Shown one piece after another: positions 12,383-23,913 of a DNA stretch of 64,000 nt. Every line of letters starts with the position of its first letter. Positions within the stretch are counted from its first letter, which is position 1. The notes beneath the pieces were generated by a model that was not told the origin of the DNA, did no database searches, and was given only the letters and a program-made list of their open reading frames with translations. The translations under genes and the position numbers were made by a program. Origin of the DNA: Ipomoea triloba (taxonomy: Eukaryota > Streptophyta > Magnoliopsida > Solanales > Convolvulaceae); contig NC_044930.1 of the NCBI RefSeq assembly GCF_003576645.1, positions 1,322,022 to 1,386,021 on the forward strand. The letters run 5' to 3'.

Positions 12383-15300
12383 ATGGAGGCCACTGCTTGC
12401 CGGTTCTTGATATTCCTGTCTCTTATTTCAGCTGTTTGTGGTGTTACAGACCCGAATGATTTGGGAATTTTGAATGATTTGAGAAAGGGTTTGAAGAATC
12501 CTGAGCTTTTGAAATGGCCTGCAAAAGGGGATGACCCTTGTGGGCCTCCAACATGGCCACATTTGGTGTGCAGTGAGGGGAGAGTGGAGCAGATTAGTGT
12601 TATGGGTTTAGGGTTGGAAGGGCCTTTGCCTCAGAACTTGAATGGGTTGTCAAAGCTGACACATTTGAGTCTGCAGAACAACAAATTCAGTGGAAAGTTG
12701 CCATCTTTGAGTGGGTTGTCTGAATTGCAGTATGCATATCTTGATTTCAATAGATTTGACACAATCCCTTCAGATTTCTTTGATGGGGTTGTGAATTTGC
12801 AGGTTTTGGCATTGGATGGGAACCCTCTGAATGCCACTAATGGGTGGTTATTGCCAAATAAGTTGCAAGATTCAGCTCAATTGACTAATCTTACACTTAT
12901 GAACTGCAATTTGGGTGGCCCTTTGCCTGAATTCTTGGGCAGTATGGCCTCATTGGAGGTCTTGTTGCTATCCATGAATCGCCTCTCGGGGCCTCTGCCG
13001 GAGAGTTTCAGAGGCTCTATGTTGAAGATGCTCTGGTTGAATGACCAGTCAGGTGAAGGGATGAATGGTCCAATAGATGTAGTTGCCACTATGGGATCAC
13101 TCACTAGTTTATGGCTTCATGGCAACCAATTTTCAGGCAAAATCCCAGAGGGTATTGGGAAATTGGCTTACTTGCAGGATCTAAACCTAAATACTAACAA
13201 TCTTGTTGGTCTGATTCCCAGTAGCTTAGTAGATATGCCCTTAGGTCATCTTGATTTGAACAATAATCATTTCATGGGTCCTATGCCAAAGTTCAAGGCT
13301 CAAAATGTTACCATGAAATCCAACCCCTTTTGCCAGACCCTACCTGGTGCCCCTTGTGCCCCAGAAGTTATGGCCCTTCTGCAATTCCTTGATGCCATGA
13401 ATTACCCATTGAACCTTGTTGATTCATGGTCAGGCAATGACCCCTGTGGCGCGGATTGGCGGGGAGTTAGCTGTGATGCTAACCATAAGGTCAGTATCAT
13501 AAACTTGCCTAAGTTTAATCTTTCTGGTAGCTTAAGCCCTTCCATTGCAAACCTTAGTTCTCTTGCTCGCGTGTTTCTTGAATCGAATAATATCTCTGGA
13601 CCGATTCCAAAAACTTGGACCGGGTTGAAATCTTTGGTGGTGTTGGATTTGCGGGATAATAACCTCTTGCCTCCTGTGCCACACTTTAGTGATTCTGTTA
13701 AGCTTGTGTTGAGTGGAAACTCTCTGCTGAATTCTAATCATTCGGGTGCTAGCTCCTCGAGAAAAAACGACACCTCCTCTCGAGGCTCACAATCATTATC
13801 GCCATTGCCATCATCACCATTGTTACCTCATAAAGGATCAAACAGTGGTGATGCAGCTCCATATGTGGTGGAATCACCACAAAACAGAAGATCAGATAAG
13901 TCTAAGATAGTTGTGATTGTGGCCCCTCTTGCCTGTTTTGTGATTTTGGTGTTTCTAGCTTTGCCACTCTCAATTTATGCCTATAAGAAGAGTAAAGACA
14001 GTCCCCCCTCTCTTGTGATTCATCCTAGAAATCCATCAGATTCAGATAACATGATCAAGATTGCTGTTGCCAATAACACGAGTGGCAGTCGTTCCACGTT
14101 AACTGGAAGCGATTCCACGAGCACACACGGTAGCGAGTCTCACATGATCGAATCCGGCAACCTAGTCATATCAGTTCAAGTTCTTAGGAACATAACCAAG
14201 AACTTTTCCCCCGAAAATGAACTTGGGCGGGGCGGTTTTGGAGTGGTCTACAAAGGTGAATTAGAGGATGGATCAAAAATTGCAGTTAAAAGAATGGAGT
14301 CTGGGGTGATTACAACCAAAGCCTTGGAAGAATTCCGGTCTGAGATCGATGTTCTTTCCAAAGTTCGCCATCGCCACCTAGTATCTCTTCTAGGATACTC
14401 AGTACAAGGCAACGAAAGACTCCTCGTTTATGAGTACATGCCTCAAGGCGCTCTCAGCAAGCACCTTTTCCAGTGGAAGAGTCTGAAGTTAGAGCCTTTA
14501 TCTTGGAAACGGAGGCTAAACATCGCGTTGGATGTTGCTCGAGGCATGGAGTATCTTCACACACTGGCACATCAAAGCTTCATACACCGAGATCTCAAGT
14601 CCTCGAATATCTTACTTGGAGATGATTTCAGAGCCAAAGTATCGGACTTTGGCCTAGTGAAACTCGCCCCTGATGGAGCAACGTCTGTTGTCACGAGGCT
14701 GGCTGGAACATTTGGTTATCTAGCACCCGAATATGCAGGTACCATTCTCTTCGATTTCTCCCTTGATTGTATAAATGTGCTATGAAACTTTATGTCTGTA
14801 TGGTTTATGTTTCATTATCTGTTAGAACTGCACATTATTCGTGTAATTGTGTTAGAATGTCAGGCCTAATACAAATCGAAGAACTGTTTTGGCTCACTTG
14901 ATTGAAATTTGCTTATTTGATTCAGTTACTGGCAAAGTCACCACGAAAGCAGATGTTTTCAGCTTCGGTGTTGTGCTAATGGAGCTGTTAACTGGACTAA
15001 TGGCACTCGACCAGGACAGGCCCGAGGAGAGCCAGTATTTGGTGTCGTGGTTCTGGAGCGTGAACTCGAGCAAAGACGGGCTGTTTGCAGCCATTGATCC
15101 AGCGCTGGATGCCAAACAAGAAACGCTCGAGAGCATTTCCACGATAGCAGAACTCGCCTGCCACTGCACTGCTCGAGAGCCTAACCAGCGGCCCGACATG
15201 GGGCATGCTGTGAGCGTGCTCTCCCCGCTCGTCGAGAAATGGAAGCCTCTCGACGATGACACGGAGGAGTACTGTGGCATCGACTACAGCCTCCCGCTTA

Positions 15301-15437
15301 ACCAAATGGTGAAGGGGTGGCAGGAAGCCGAAGGGAAGGACTCGAGCAGCATCGTGGGCCTCGACGACAGTAAGGGCAGTATCCCAGCAAGGCCTACTGG
15401 CTTTGCAGAATCCTTCACCTCAGCTGATGGTAGATAG
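12383..15437 (+). CDS. TMK-family LRR receptor-like kinase
   Basis: Plasma-membrane receptor kinase of the TMK group, which in Arabidopsis works in auxin signalling at the cell surface. Two exons (12383-14738, 14926-15437) join in frame to 955 residues. I start at the ATG at 12383 because a signal peptide follows directly (residues 1 to about 22, ending near SAVCGVTD). The ectodomain has two LRR blocks separated by a non-LRR island with cysteine pairs (NPFCQTLPGAPCAPEV, GNDPCG); the N-cap also shows DDPCGPPTW. A membrane helix lies at about residues 509-533. The kinase has GRGGFGVVY (from about 616), catalytic Lys636 in AVKR, HRDLKSSN with Asp737 and DFG Asp755, so it should be active. The single intron splits PEYA/VTGKVTT in the activation segment, and the C-terminus ends in the TMK-like tail FAESFTSADGR. 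The exact TMK subgroup cannot be fixed by eye. Confidence 0.94.
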
Positions 15438-17739
15438 AGATGATGTGAGGTACTTTGCCCCCAATTCCCATTTGATTCAGATGATAAAGCCTTTTCATTG
15501 TTCAATTCTCTCTTTTGTTCTGTGAGATCATATGAATGATTGATTGTATTTATGCAATTGTCCATTTCTTGGGAAAATTGTGAAATTTCAATTCAAAAGC
15601 TTTGAGTGTATGAATTGTAGACTGCAATTTCCATGAGATTGAGATGCCTTTGGCTTGCAGAAACAACCATAAGCCTGTAATCATGTGCTCTACTCATCTT
15701 CAATTTAGTTTCTATACTATTCATACAATAATTAGATAAAAGTACATTATTTTTTAACTAAAAATACATTATTTTATATACTATCAAAAAATCTATATTC
15801 AATACACAAATAATGTATTTTTAATATATTAAAAATGTATCTTGTATTCATGGTTCATATGAGGATTATGGTACATAGAAAAATTTGCCAAAACCTCCTC
15901 GGTAGCCACTTCACCACCTAGCATGAGGTCCCGTATTACAATGTATTTTTATTTTCTTTTTTCAAAAAAAAAAAAAAAAGGAGCATGAGGGTCCCGTGCT
16001 GATCACTCCCGCAGTTATGCATTGGACCCGGGTCAAAATACACTATTTATATATATTTAATTTTCACAATTTACATACTGAATGTTCACAATTTAAATTG
16101 TGACTCTTTAGTATATAACATTGTGAATATTCAGTATGTAATTGTGAATATTCAGGGTATAAAAATTATGAACATTTAATATATAAATTGTGTATTTTTA
16201 ACTCGGGTACACGTAATAATGTGCCTCATCACTCTCATCAAGGCCTACTGATTGACCATTCTAGGCATGTGTCCCAGTACGGCAGTACCCTCATCCATCA
16301 ATATCTATAGGTCTAATCATAAATATATACAAATGAGAATTAATTCGGAAAAAGTGTTACATATGCTATTAACTTTTTTAGGGTGTGTAATTAGCCTACT
16401 AAACAATAATAATAAAAACAAAGACTTTACAAGATTTCAATTTATCTTTTAACATGACTATTCTAAGAAAATAGCTTATGATAATAAAAATAAAACATTT
16501 ATAAGAAGGTCGATCCTTATATTATTTTTAGACTACCTACAAAAATTGCAATGAAGGACAAAAAAAAAAAAAAAAGAAGAAGACATGTAAACCTTAAAGA
16601 TTAGCACAACTCAATATAGCCAAACTAATCTTGTACTACAAATGTTGATTAATATTATAGTTCTATTGTAATATATAAATATAAATTGTACACTTAAATA
16701 GTCAGTTCATCGTTTCAACATAACAATTTAGTATTTTTTTTATGTATAAGTGACGAAAGTAATATTATATAAAATATATAGAGGCAATTAATATGAGCTC
16801 ATGACATCCAAATAAAATAGTAGCACCATATGTATGCAACCTCCTAAATGTTTGGTCATGTAACGTGCAATGCATAGACTATGGAGATGGAAATGAAAGA
16901 TAGATCTCATCAATTAATAAACAAATAAATATATGGTTTGTGTGAGTAGTTTAAGAAGTTATTAGTCGCCACTCATCAGATGAAACAAGCGTACAAGAAA
17001 AGGATGGGCAACCGTTGACATTTAATAAAAATTTTCCACAACCCAACTTCCAAACAACGACTTAGTTATAACGTTGCAGAAAATTACTTTTTTATTCACA
17101 TTACCATCCCATGATCCTACTCACTCATGTAAGCTCCAAATTAATATATTGTCCCACCGAGAACAATCTCAACCAAATTGATTAAATAATTGACTTGATA
17201 ATCATAAAAAATTTTCAAATTAGACACCATGTGGCTGGGAGCTGTCTATTGCCTTTCTTGATTTGAGTTAGTCAGTTGTGGGCAACCCAAACTGGTGTAC
17301 TTCTTTGTGGTCGTTTGTTGGTTAAGGTCATAAGGCGAGGTTTATCTGGAATGCACATTCAGGTAGCGGTTATGGACAATTCTAAAAAAGAATTAGTCGT
17401 TTTACTATAACAGTTTTTGATGTACAACTAAACTTATTGGCAAATCAAAATATACGCAATTCGTTGATAGTACGTGAGAACTCTCGAGATTACAGTGCAG
17501 CCCTTTATTAAGTAGAGTATAAAAAAAAGGAGGAAAAGACAAAAGAGGATAATGGAATCTTACATTTGATCAATCTATTTCATGTAATTAGCTAGCGTTG
17601 ACTATAAAACATTTGGAACCTTAGAGAAACAACTTCTTTTTTTTGGCCCATCCAATACCATCATGGCTGACCAACAAACCAAAACCACCTTCATAATCTT
17701 CCCTTCAAGCCAGCTCTTCATCATCATACCCAAACTAAC
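15438..17739. other. Intergenic region with AT-rich repeats
   Basis: Begins with the 3' UTR of the receptor kinase. Contains A-tracts near 15963-15979 and 16558-16575. A dispersed AT-rich repeat at about 16030-16222 is built of several TTCACAATTTACATACTGAA-like units. A TATAAAA motif at about 17604 may serve the RING gene (AACGTTGACTATAAAAC context on the plus strand). No gene is supported. Confidence 0.45.
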
Positions 17740-18279
17740 ATGAACAACACCACCGTCGGCCCCGTCCCCGACGCCTCCGGCGGGTTTTTAGGCTCTGGAC
17801 ACATCGGCGGTTTCGGCTACGGGATCGGAGTCTCCGTCGGAATTCTCTTGCTCATCACAACCATCACCTTAACGTCATATTTCTGCACCAAAAACCACGC
17901 CGCCGACTCCACGATGACGAGGCGGCCGCCGAGGAACAATGCGGCGTCGGCCGCCGGGCAAGATTCTCAGAACTGCGTGGTGGAGATTGGGTTGGACGAG
18001 GCAACGTTGTTGAGCTATCCGAAGATGTTGTTCTCCGACGCCAAAGTCAACCACAAGGACTCCACGGCCACCTGCTGTTCCATCTGCCTTGCTGACTATA
18101 AAAATTCGGATATGCTAAGGTTGTTGCCGGATTGCGACCATCTTTTTCACCTCAAATGCGTTGACCCTTGGCTCCGGCTCCACCCCACTTGCCCCGTCTG
18201 CCGGACCTCGCCGTTCCCGACCCCGCAGTCAACGCCGCTGGCTGAGGTTGTCCCCCTTGCCAGCAGACCAGGCGGCTAA
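17740..18279 (+). CDS. RING-H2 E3 ubiquitin ligase, ATL family (ATL70-like)
   Basis: Intronless 179-residue membrane-anchored ubiquitin ligase of the ATL class. One transmembrane helix lies at about residues 28-48 after a Gly-rich N-terminus. The ATL GLD motif follows (GLDEATLLSYPK, from about 84). The RING-H2 finger has Cys113, Cys116, Cys132, His134, His137, Cys140, Cys151 and Cys154, and the segment DPWLRLHPTCPVCR carries the Pro-Trp spacing needed for E2 binding. The tail STPLAEVVPLA is like that of ATL69/70/71-type proteins (family knowledge). The ATG at 17740 is the first in frame. The last coding 50 bp plus the start of the 3' UTR are duplicated about 100 bp downstream. Confidence 0.93.
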   Translation: MNNTTVGPVPDASGGFLGSGHIGGFGYGIGVSVGILLLITTITLTSYFCTKNHAADSTMTRRPPRNNAASAAGQDSQNCVVEIGLDEATLLSYPKMLFSDAKVNHKDSTATCCSICLADYKNSDMLRLLPDCDHLFHLKCVDPWLRLHPTCPVCRTSPFPTPQSTPLAEVVPLASRPGG

Positions 18280-18395
18280 GTCATTCTGATTTACCCATTC
18301 ACTATCCACTCCAGACCGTGAGAGCCGCAGTCAACGCCGCTGGCCAAGGTTGTCCCCTGGCCAGCAGACTGGCGGCTAAGTCACTGATTTACCTC
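18223..18395 (+). repeat. Short direct duplication of the end of the RING-H2 gene
   Basis: The segment from CCGCAGTCAACGCCGCTGG at about 18223 through the stop codon and TGATTTACC recurs at about 18325-18395. There are a few substitutions and single-base indels. The second copy lies in the 3' UTR and is out of frame, so it adds no coding sequence. Confidence 0.85.
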
Positions 18396-19018
18396 TTCGG
18401 GTAATGTGATGATCTTTTTCTCCAGAATTTCCTGTGTCTATAGGTGTTTTTTTTGGGATCAAATTAATGATAGAATGCATTGTATTGAAATTAAAGAAAA
18501 TTTTCGATTTATATTTTCGTAGGTTTAATTTCTTTGTTATTTGGGTTCTCCAATTTATGAAATTATTGATTTATTATGTTTTAGTTTTCTGATCGATTCA
18601 GTCTAGCTTTCTTGCTATATACGTCTTCGTAATTAACGAGGATCATGTTTAATTATTTAAGATCAGATCACGGTGATGATTAATTTAATTTAATTTGGGA
18701 AGCAGCCTTATAAATATACCATGCAAGTTGGTATATACATTATTGTTATGAACTTATGATCATTTCTTTGTTTATATACAGCAAAAATAGGAAGGAATTG
18801 GTTGTATTGGAAAGTGATTTTTTTTTTTTTTAAACATTGGAAAGTGATTAATAACTACTCAATTGACTAATCAATGTTTTTTTTAATATAAATTTGAGTC
18901 CCAAACTTAATGTCATTCATCTCTTGTCCCCAAAATGAGCGAAGAAGGTAACTTGCAAGAATATATTTAGTGTAATTAATGTGACATGACATTAAAAAAA
19001 AAAAATGTAGTCTTAGAG
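18396..19018. other. RING-H2 gene 3' flank
   Basis: AT-rich sequence, with a T-tract near 18821-18832 and an A-tract near 18992-19004. No gene is supported. Confidence 0.45.
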
Positions 19019-19403
19019 ATGGCAGGCATAGGGGGTTTAGTTCGTGATCATCAAGGATGATAGATTATTGGGTTTACCGTTAAGACTTAAGATTGAGTGG
19101 ACTTAGGGAGGATCTTTGATTAGTGAAGGCTAAAAATTGTAATAGTCAAAGTGGAATTTGATCGATCTTAAAGTAGTAGTGAAGGTGATCAAGGGTGACA
19201 TGGGAGCGGATTAGATTAAGGAGTGTCTACCCTCTGATCCTACTGAAATATATAGGCAACTATTGAAACGTTAACGATCCCATAGGACCTTATATGTTAA
19301 GAGAAGAAAATAAATATGCAGACAAACTGTTGGCTAATCTTGGGTAAAGGTTAGACTTGGCTACTTTGATGCTGGAACAATCTTTAGATGATATGATGAA
19401 TTT
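19019..19403 (+). pseudogene. Decayed RNase H domain from a non-LTR (LINE-type) retroelement
   Basis: Conceptual translation in shifting frames gives the usual order of the plant RVT_3-type RNase H domain. First comes GIGGLVRDHQG followed by WIIGFTVK, then KVVVKVIKGDM, and finally REENKYADKLLANLG, which matches the REGNRxADxLAxLG signature. Several stop codons and frameshifts break it. Only this domain is left; I saw no reverse transcriptase or endonuclease nearby. Such domains also occur alone in plant genomes, so a LINE origin is likely but not certain. Confidence 0.6.
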
Positions 19404-19497
19404 TTTTCAAATAAACAAAACCGGTACACCAACACCAAAAATTAAAATACAATGCGCATAATATCGGTTCATAAGTACTTTTTCAACCTATTAAAGC

Positions 19498-19592
19498 ACA
19501 AGAGTCAATATCGGCTCCACTAAGGTTTAAACCCCCCTTCTATATGGAAGTGCAATTGAATGCCACTAGACCACACGGTCTTGGCTAACAAG
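19498..19592 (-). repeat. tRNA-derived SINE-like fragment
   Basis: On the minus strand it reads with an A-box-like GTGGTCTAGTGGCATT and, about 35 nt further, a B-box-like GGTTTAAACC, the usual spacing of a plant SINE promoter. No poly(A) tail or target duplication was found. Confidence 0.45.
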
Positions 19593-20502
19593 CTAAAGTT
19601 ACATAGAAGTTAATTTTAAAAATCATTGAAGTTGAAGATTCAATTAAGCACAAAAAAATGTTTATGACTAAATAAAAAAGATTGCTAGTTAGATAAAGAT
19701 TAAATTAAGTATTAATACCAATTTATCATTACACATTAAAAATTAGAGACAACTAAATCTCACACACACAAACCACACACAGGCACACAGATTCAAGCCC
19801 AATTTAAACTTTAATAAACTATAAACATGTACACTATGGGCTAGGAAGGCCCATGGTGTGGGAACAAATGTTAGCCTTGGAGAGGCAAATTATACCACGA
19901 TCAAGGCATGTCTTACATTATAGATTCTAGTTCAAAAATAATTTTCAAATTTTGTATTTGTAGTTGATATATTTTGTACTTGCAGTTGACCGTTAACTGT
20001 AAATATATAATATTTTAATAAACGTATAAAATTTTTGTATCAAGATTCACAGTGCAATATGAATTCTGTGTTGGTTATAACTATTGATGAACAAAGATGA
20101 ATATTGGATAATGTACAAAAACTCATTTCACCTAACTCAATAATATATTAATATATACTCCGTAAAACTCATGCCCAATCTATTCAACCATCTCTTTTGA
20201 GGTTTTGTATATTTATTTATATTGGTATGTTTTCTCACGTTTCAAGAAAAGATATATATTCATTGTTAATTCTAAAAAAGACACATTTTTTAAGGTTGTG
20301 AATTGCCACCTAATGTACGATTGCCTCCTTCCAAGAGTGATTAAAAATTTCCGTTTTTCCTTGTACGATTGTCCCATTGCCCAACCGCCTGAGAGAACCG
20401 GTACCGTCTTCTTCATCAAGCTTTCCGACTGTCTTCTCTTATTAATCGCGCTCTCTCTCTCTCCCTCAAACATGCACAGAATCACAGATAATCTGATCTT
20501 CC

Positions 20503-20821
20503 ATGGCGATATCATCAAAACCTGTCGTTTCCCTTTTCTTCTCTCTCTGCGTCTTCTTTCCTTTGATTTCAGCAGCGCCCACGGACATCAAGTATTGCAG
20601 TAAGCTAGCTCTTCTTTTCTGTCGTCTTCTTATTTGGGTTTTAGCTGTTTTCCCGTTTCCCAGATGCCCAGCAACAGGGACTTTGATTTTAGCGGTTTGT
20701 TTCGGATTTGACATCGTAAAAATCTTATCTTTGTGGTTAATTTGCCCAGAAAAGTGAACCCTTTTGACAGAACAGGTTTAACAACGTTGTATGATTGAAT
20801 TTCATGTTAATAATTCGCTTG

Positions 20822-20881
<60 letters not shown>

Positions 20882-21991
20882 CAGGCGAGACAAACTATGC
20901 CGTGAAGGTGACCGGAGCTGATATAACACCTTTTCCGGTGAAGAAAGGCGAAAACGTCACTTTCACTCTCACTGCTTTCACAGGTGATGCCACTATTTTA
21001 CAATTTTTTTTAAATCACGAGAAAACTCGTACTCACTGTTCGAAGGTGTTTAAGCAGTAAATAAATCTAATTTTACTATATTAGCTAGTAAAAGATTATA
21101 AGAAAGTAAAATCATCTAAGAGTTTAAATCAAAAAATTCAATAAGTCACTCTAGTGATACTTACCTATTAAACTTGTCATTTTAATGAGTTTTAAAAATA
21201 TTATTTCTTATAGAGTTGATGTTGGATTATATGGATACTATTGTTTTTGTTGGATCCAATCAAGAAAGTTCCTCTAATTGCATGACTAGAAGTTTGGGAT
21301 GGATTTTCCCTTGCAGATAAAGGAATGTCTAGTGGAAAGCAAGTGATAAGTGTCCTATACTATGGAATTGATGTCTACGATGAGACTAATGACATTTGTG
21401 AAGTGACATCTTGCCCTATCAATGCTGGTACTTTCGAATTATCACACACTCAAAAATTGCCTGCATATGCGCCCACGGTAAGTACTCATCTATGCAATTT
21501 CATTTTAATCCTCTTGGGGTACTTGAATTGGCATTGGGGGAGGGGGAAAGGGAGCCACATAGGACACCGAAGAAGGGTAAAATAGTCATTTATAATACAG
21601 TATTTGCGCATCCATTGAGGTTTGAATCCACAGCCTCCGATATAAAAGAACAATTTGGTATCACTGGATCACAAGATCATTAGCAAATTCCATGGAGTTT
21701 GGTAGAAATGGAATTACAATTCCATCCTACAAAACACCCCACTAGCATTGTCTCGCCACTTACTTATTTTATGGCTTTGCCACTGTGTTTTGGCTTGGCG
21801 ACTTTCTTTTGTCTTTATAGATCTTTTAAGTTGACAATGCTTGGAAAATACAGGGTGATTTCGGTCTTAGAATGACAATGCTGGATGACGAGGATAAAGA
21901 GTTGACATGTATTACCTTTGACTTCAGTATCGGCGTTGGCCTTGGACTTATTGCAAAATCCAAGGGAGTTCGTTCAAATTTTCTCATGTAA
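20503..21991 (+). CDS. ML-domain (MD-2-related lipid-recognition / NPC2-like) protein
   Basis: Small secreted or vacuolar lipid-binding protein of the ML family. Plant members are thought to bind sterols or phospholipids, but the ligand of this one is unknown. Four exons (20503-20599, 20885-20983, 21317-21477, 21854-21991) close in frame to 164 residues. A signal peptide covers residues 1 to about 24 (VVSLFFSLCVFFPLISAA). Then come KYC, the first beta strands (YAVKVTGADITPFPVKKGENVTF), a central loop with two cysteines (DICEVTSCPINAG) and the conserved ending ELTCITFDFSIG. The Cys count fits the disulfide pattern of the fold. Intron 1 holds a long (AT)n tract next to the 3' splice site. A decayed tandem copy follows 2.6 kb downstream. 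Confidence 0.88.
20826..20879. repeat. (AT)n microsatellite in ML intron 1
   Basis: About 26 AT units directly upstream of the TGTGCAG acceptor of exon 2. Its length could affect splicing and is likely to be polymorphic. Confidence 0.95.
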
Positions 21992-23138
21992 CATGCCACG
22001 ATCATGCTTTGAATTGCAAGAATAAATGGATTTGAACTTATGTTTTGTTACTTATCTTCTATGTAGTCATGATGTATACACTTCATTGATGGAGTGTTCA
22101 TTTTGTCAGTATTTATGTATTTTTTGTTTCTAAGTGGTCCTTAACTTTTGAAGAGTACGCGTTATAATATATGCTCTAATAATTTAATTTGTCCTTAATT
22201 GATCTGTATATTTATATAAAATCACAATAAGAAAATGCTTAGCAACCCGGCAGAAATTAAGTATATACTTTCATCATGCACCAGTTAGGCAATTGTTGAT
22301 TAAATAGAAAGAAAAAGAAAAAAAAAATTGTCCATTTAATTACTAATAATTACTCTTTAATTTACATTAAAAAGTATATAAAATAACTTATAAAGGTATA
22401 ATACAATTTATCTTTACAGTTTACACATATTAAAATTAAAATTAGAGACAAACTAACATAGAAAATTGCATGAATTCAAGGTTTGTTTGAACTTTAAACG
22501 ATGACAAACATGTACACTATGGGCTATCAAGGCCCATGATGTGAGAACAAATTATGCTTTTGTTAATGTCGAAAAGGTCTATGATGCACAAAAAATTTAA
22601 GAGTGTGGATTTTTAAAAAAAATTTACTCATATTTTTAATGAAAATTTCATGGTACTAATTGGTACCATTATATGGATGCCTCTTTGTGTACAATCTACA
22701 AAACTTTAGGGTTCTATATGGTGCAATGAAGGCATTGTGACACTTGATACAAACTCTAAAACTATTTGCATTTAGTTTTAATTGTACATGGTGCAGTGCA
22801 GTCATGTTTATTTTAACAACGTTTATGTGCAATAGCTCACAAACTACATGTAAACTTCACTAGGAAGATTTATATATCTTGTGTAACGAGCTCGACTAAG
22901 AGGGTAAATCCATGGTCTTCTAATATGATAATTATGTTTCGTCATTCAATCATTTCTTTCCGGGCTTGTATGTTTATTTATTTATTTATTTTATATTGGT
23001 ATGTTTTTCTCACGTTTAAAGAAAAGATATATTCATTGTTTAAAAAAAAAAAAAACCTCATCAAGCTCTCTTCTCTTATAGCCCTTTCTCTCGCTCAAAC
23101 ATGCACATACAAGCAGACAACGACAGAGATGATCAACA
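21992..23138. other. Spacer between the ML gene and its decayed copy
   Basis: Carries the 3' UTR of the intact ML gene, then from about 22425 the left part of duplication unit 2, which corresponds to 19735-20500. An A-tract lies at about 23042-23055. No gene is supported; the 132-codon ORF overlapping the next copy is a frame-shifted reading. Confidence 0.55.
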
Positions 23139-23913
23139 ATGGCGATATCAAAACTTGTCGTTACCCTTTTCTTCTCTCTCTCTGCGTGTTCCTCCCTTCG
23201 CTTTCAGCATCGTCGCAGCGCCCACGGGCGTCAAGTATTGCTGTAAGCTCCTCTTTGCCCTTTAATTTGTTTCTATTCACTTTTCTTCTTCTTCTCTGTC
23301 GTCTTCTTGTTTTTGGGTTTTAGCTGTTATCCCTAGCTTTTCCCAGATGCCCAGCGACAGGGACTTAGATTTTTGCTGTTTACTTCGGATTTGACATCAT
23401 AAAAATCTGATGATCTTTGTGGTTAATTTGCCCCAAAAAGCTATCCTTTTTGAAACAACAGGTTTAACAACGTTGTATGCAATGAATTTCATGTTATTAA
23501 TTTATTTGCAGACGAGATCGACGTCGACTATATATGCTGTGAAGGTGACTGGGGCTGACGTAACACCTTAATTGGATCAACTAAGCACTTTGTTTCTTAA
23601 TTATATCACTCAATATGAACGTGATTAGTCTTATTAGGGCACGAATTTAAATGTATGTATCTCTTTTAGTTAAGGTATACTCGGAACATCTAGACATCTA
23701 GTGGTCTAACAAAAATATAGAGAGATTCTTACATCTATCAAGAAAAATGAAGAGTTCTGGGTGGAAAATGCATGGTGAATTCTCCATTCAAATGACGTTG
23801 ATGATTGACGAAAAAGATGAAGAGTTGGCATGTGTCACCTTTGACTTTAACGTCGGGACGACCTTGGGCTTATTGCAACATCCATGAAGGTTCCTTCCAG
23901 ATTTCTCGTGTAA
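23139..23913 (+). pseudogene. Decayed tandem copy of the ML-domain gene
   Basis: The start codon and signal peptide (MAISKLVVTLFFSL) are still readable, but an extra TC in the TCTCTCTC run shifts the frame. The coding sequence of exon 1 then ends at a stop when read from the ATG. Exon 2 (from about 23513) has indels and stops after the GADVTP-like segment. Exon 3, which holds the central cysteine loop in the intact copy, is missing. Exon 4 can be read at about 23793-23913, with changes in the conserved ending. The homologous 3' UTR follows. The copy therefore cannot make an ML protein, though it may be transcribed. Confidence 0.85.

Larger units (their letters stand above)
19735..22170 (+). 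repeat. Tandem segmental duplication, unit 1 (intact ML gene)
   Basis: Unit 1 of a local duplication. Landmarks shared with unit 2 are the upstream ACATGTACACTATGGGCTA (about 19826 here, 22510 there), the first ML exon, the last ML exon, and the 3' UTR stretch ACTTCATTGATGGAGTGTTC. Period about 2.7 kb at the left and about 1.9 kb at the right end, because unit 2 has lost internal sequence. Confidence 0.8.

Noticed and set aside
22925..23323. ORF of 132 codons over the second ML copy
   Set aside because: Starts in non-homologous AT-rich DNA and reads the ML exon in the wrong frame; explained by the frameshifted pseudogene.
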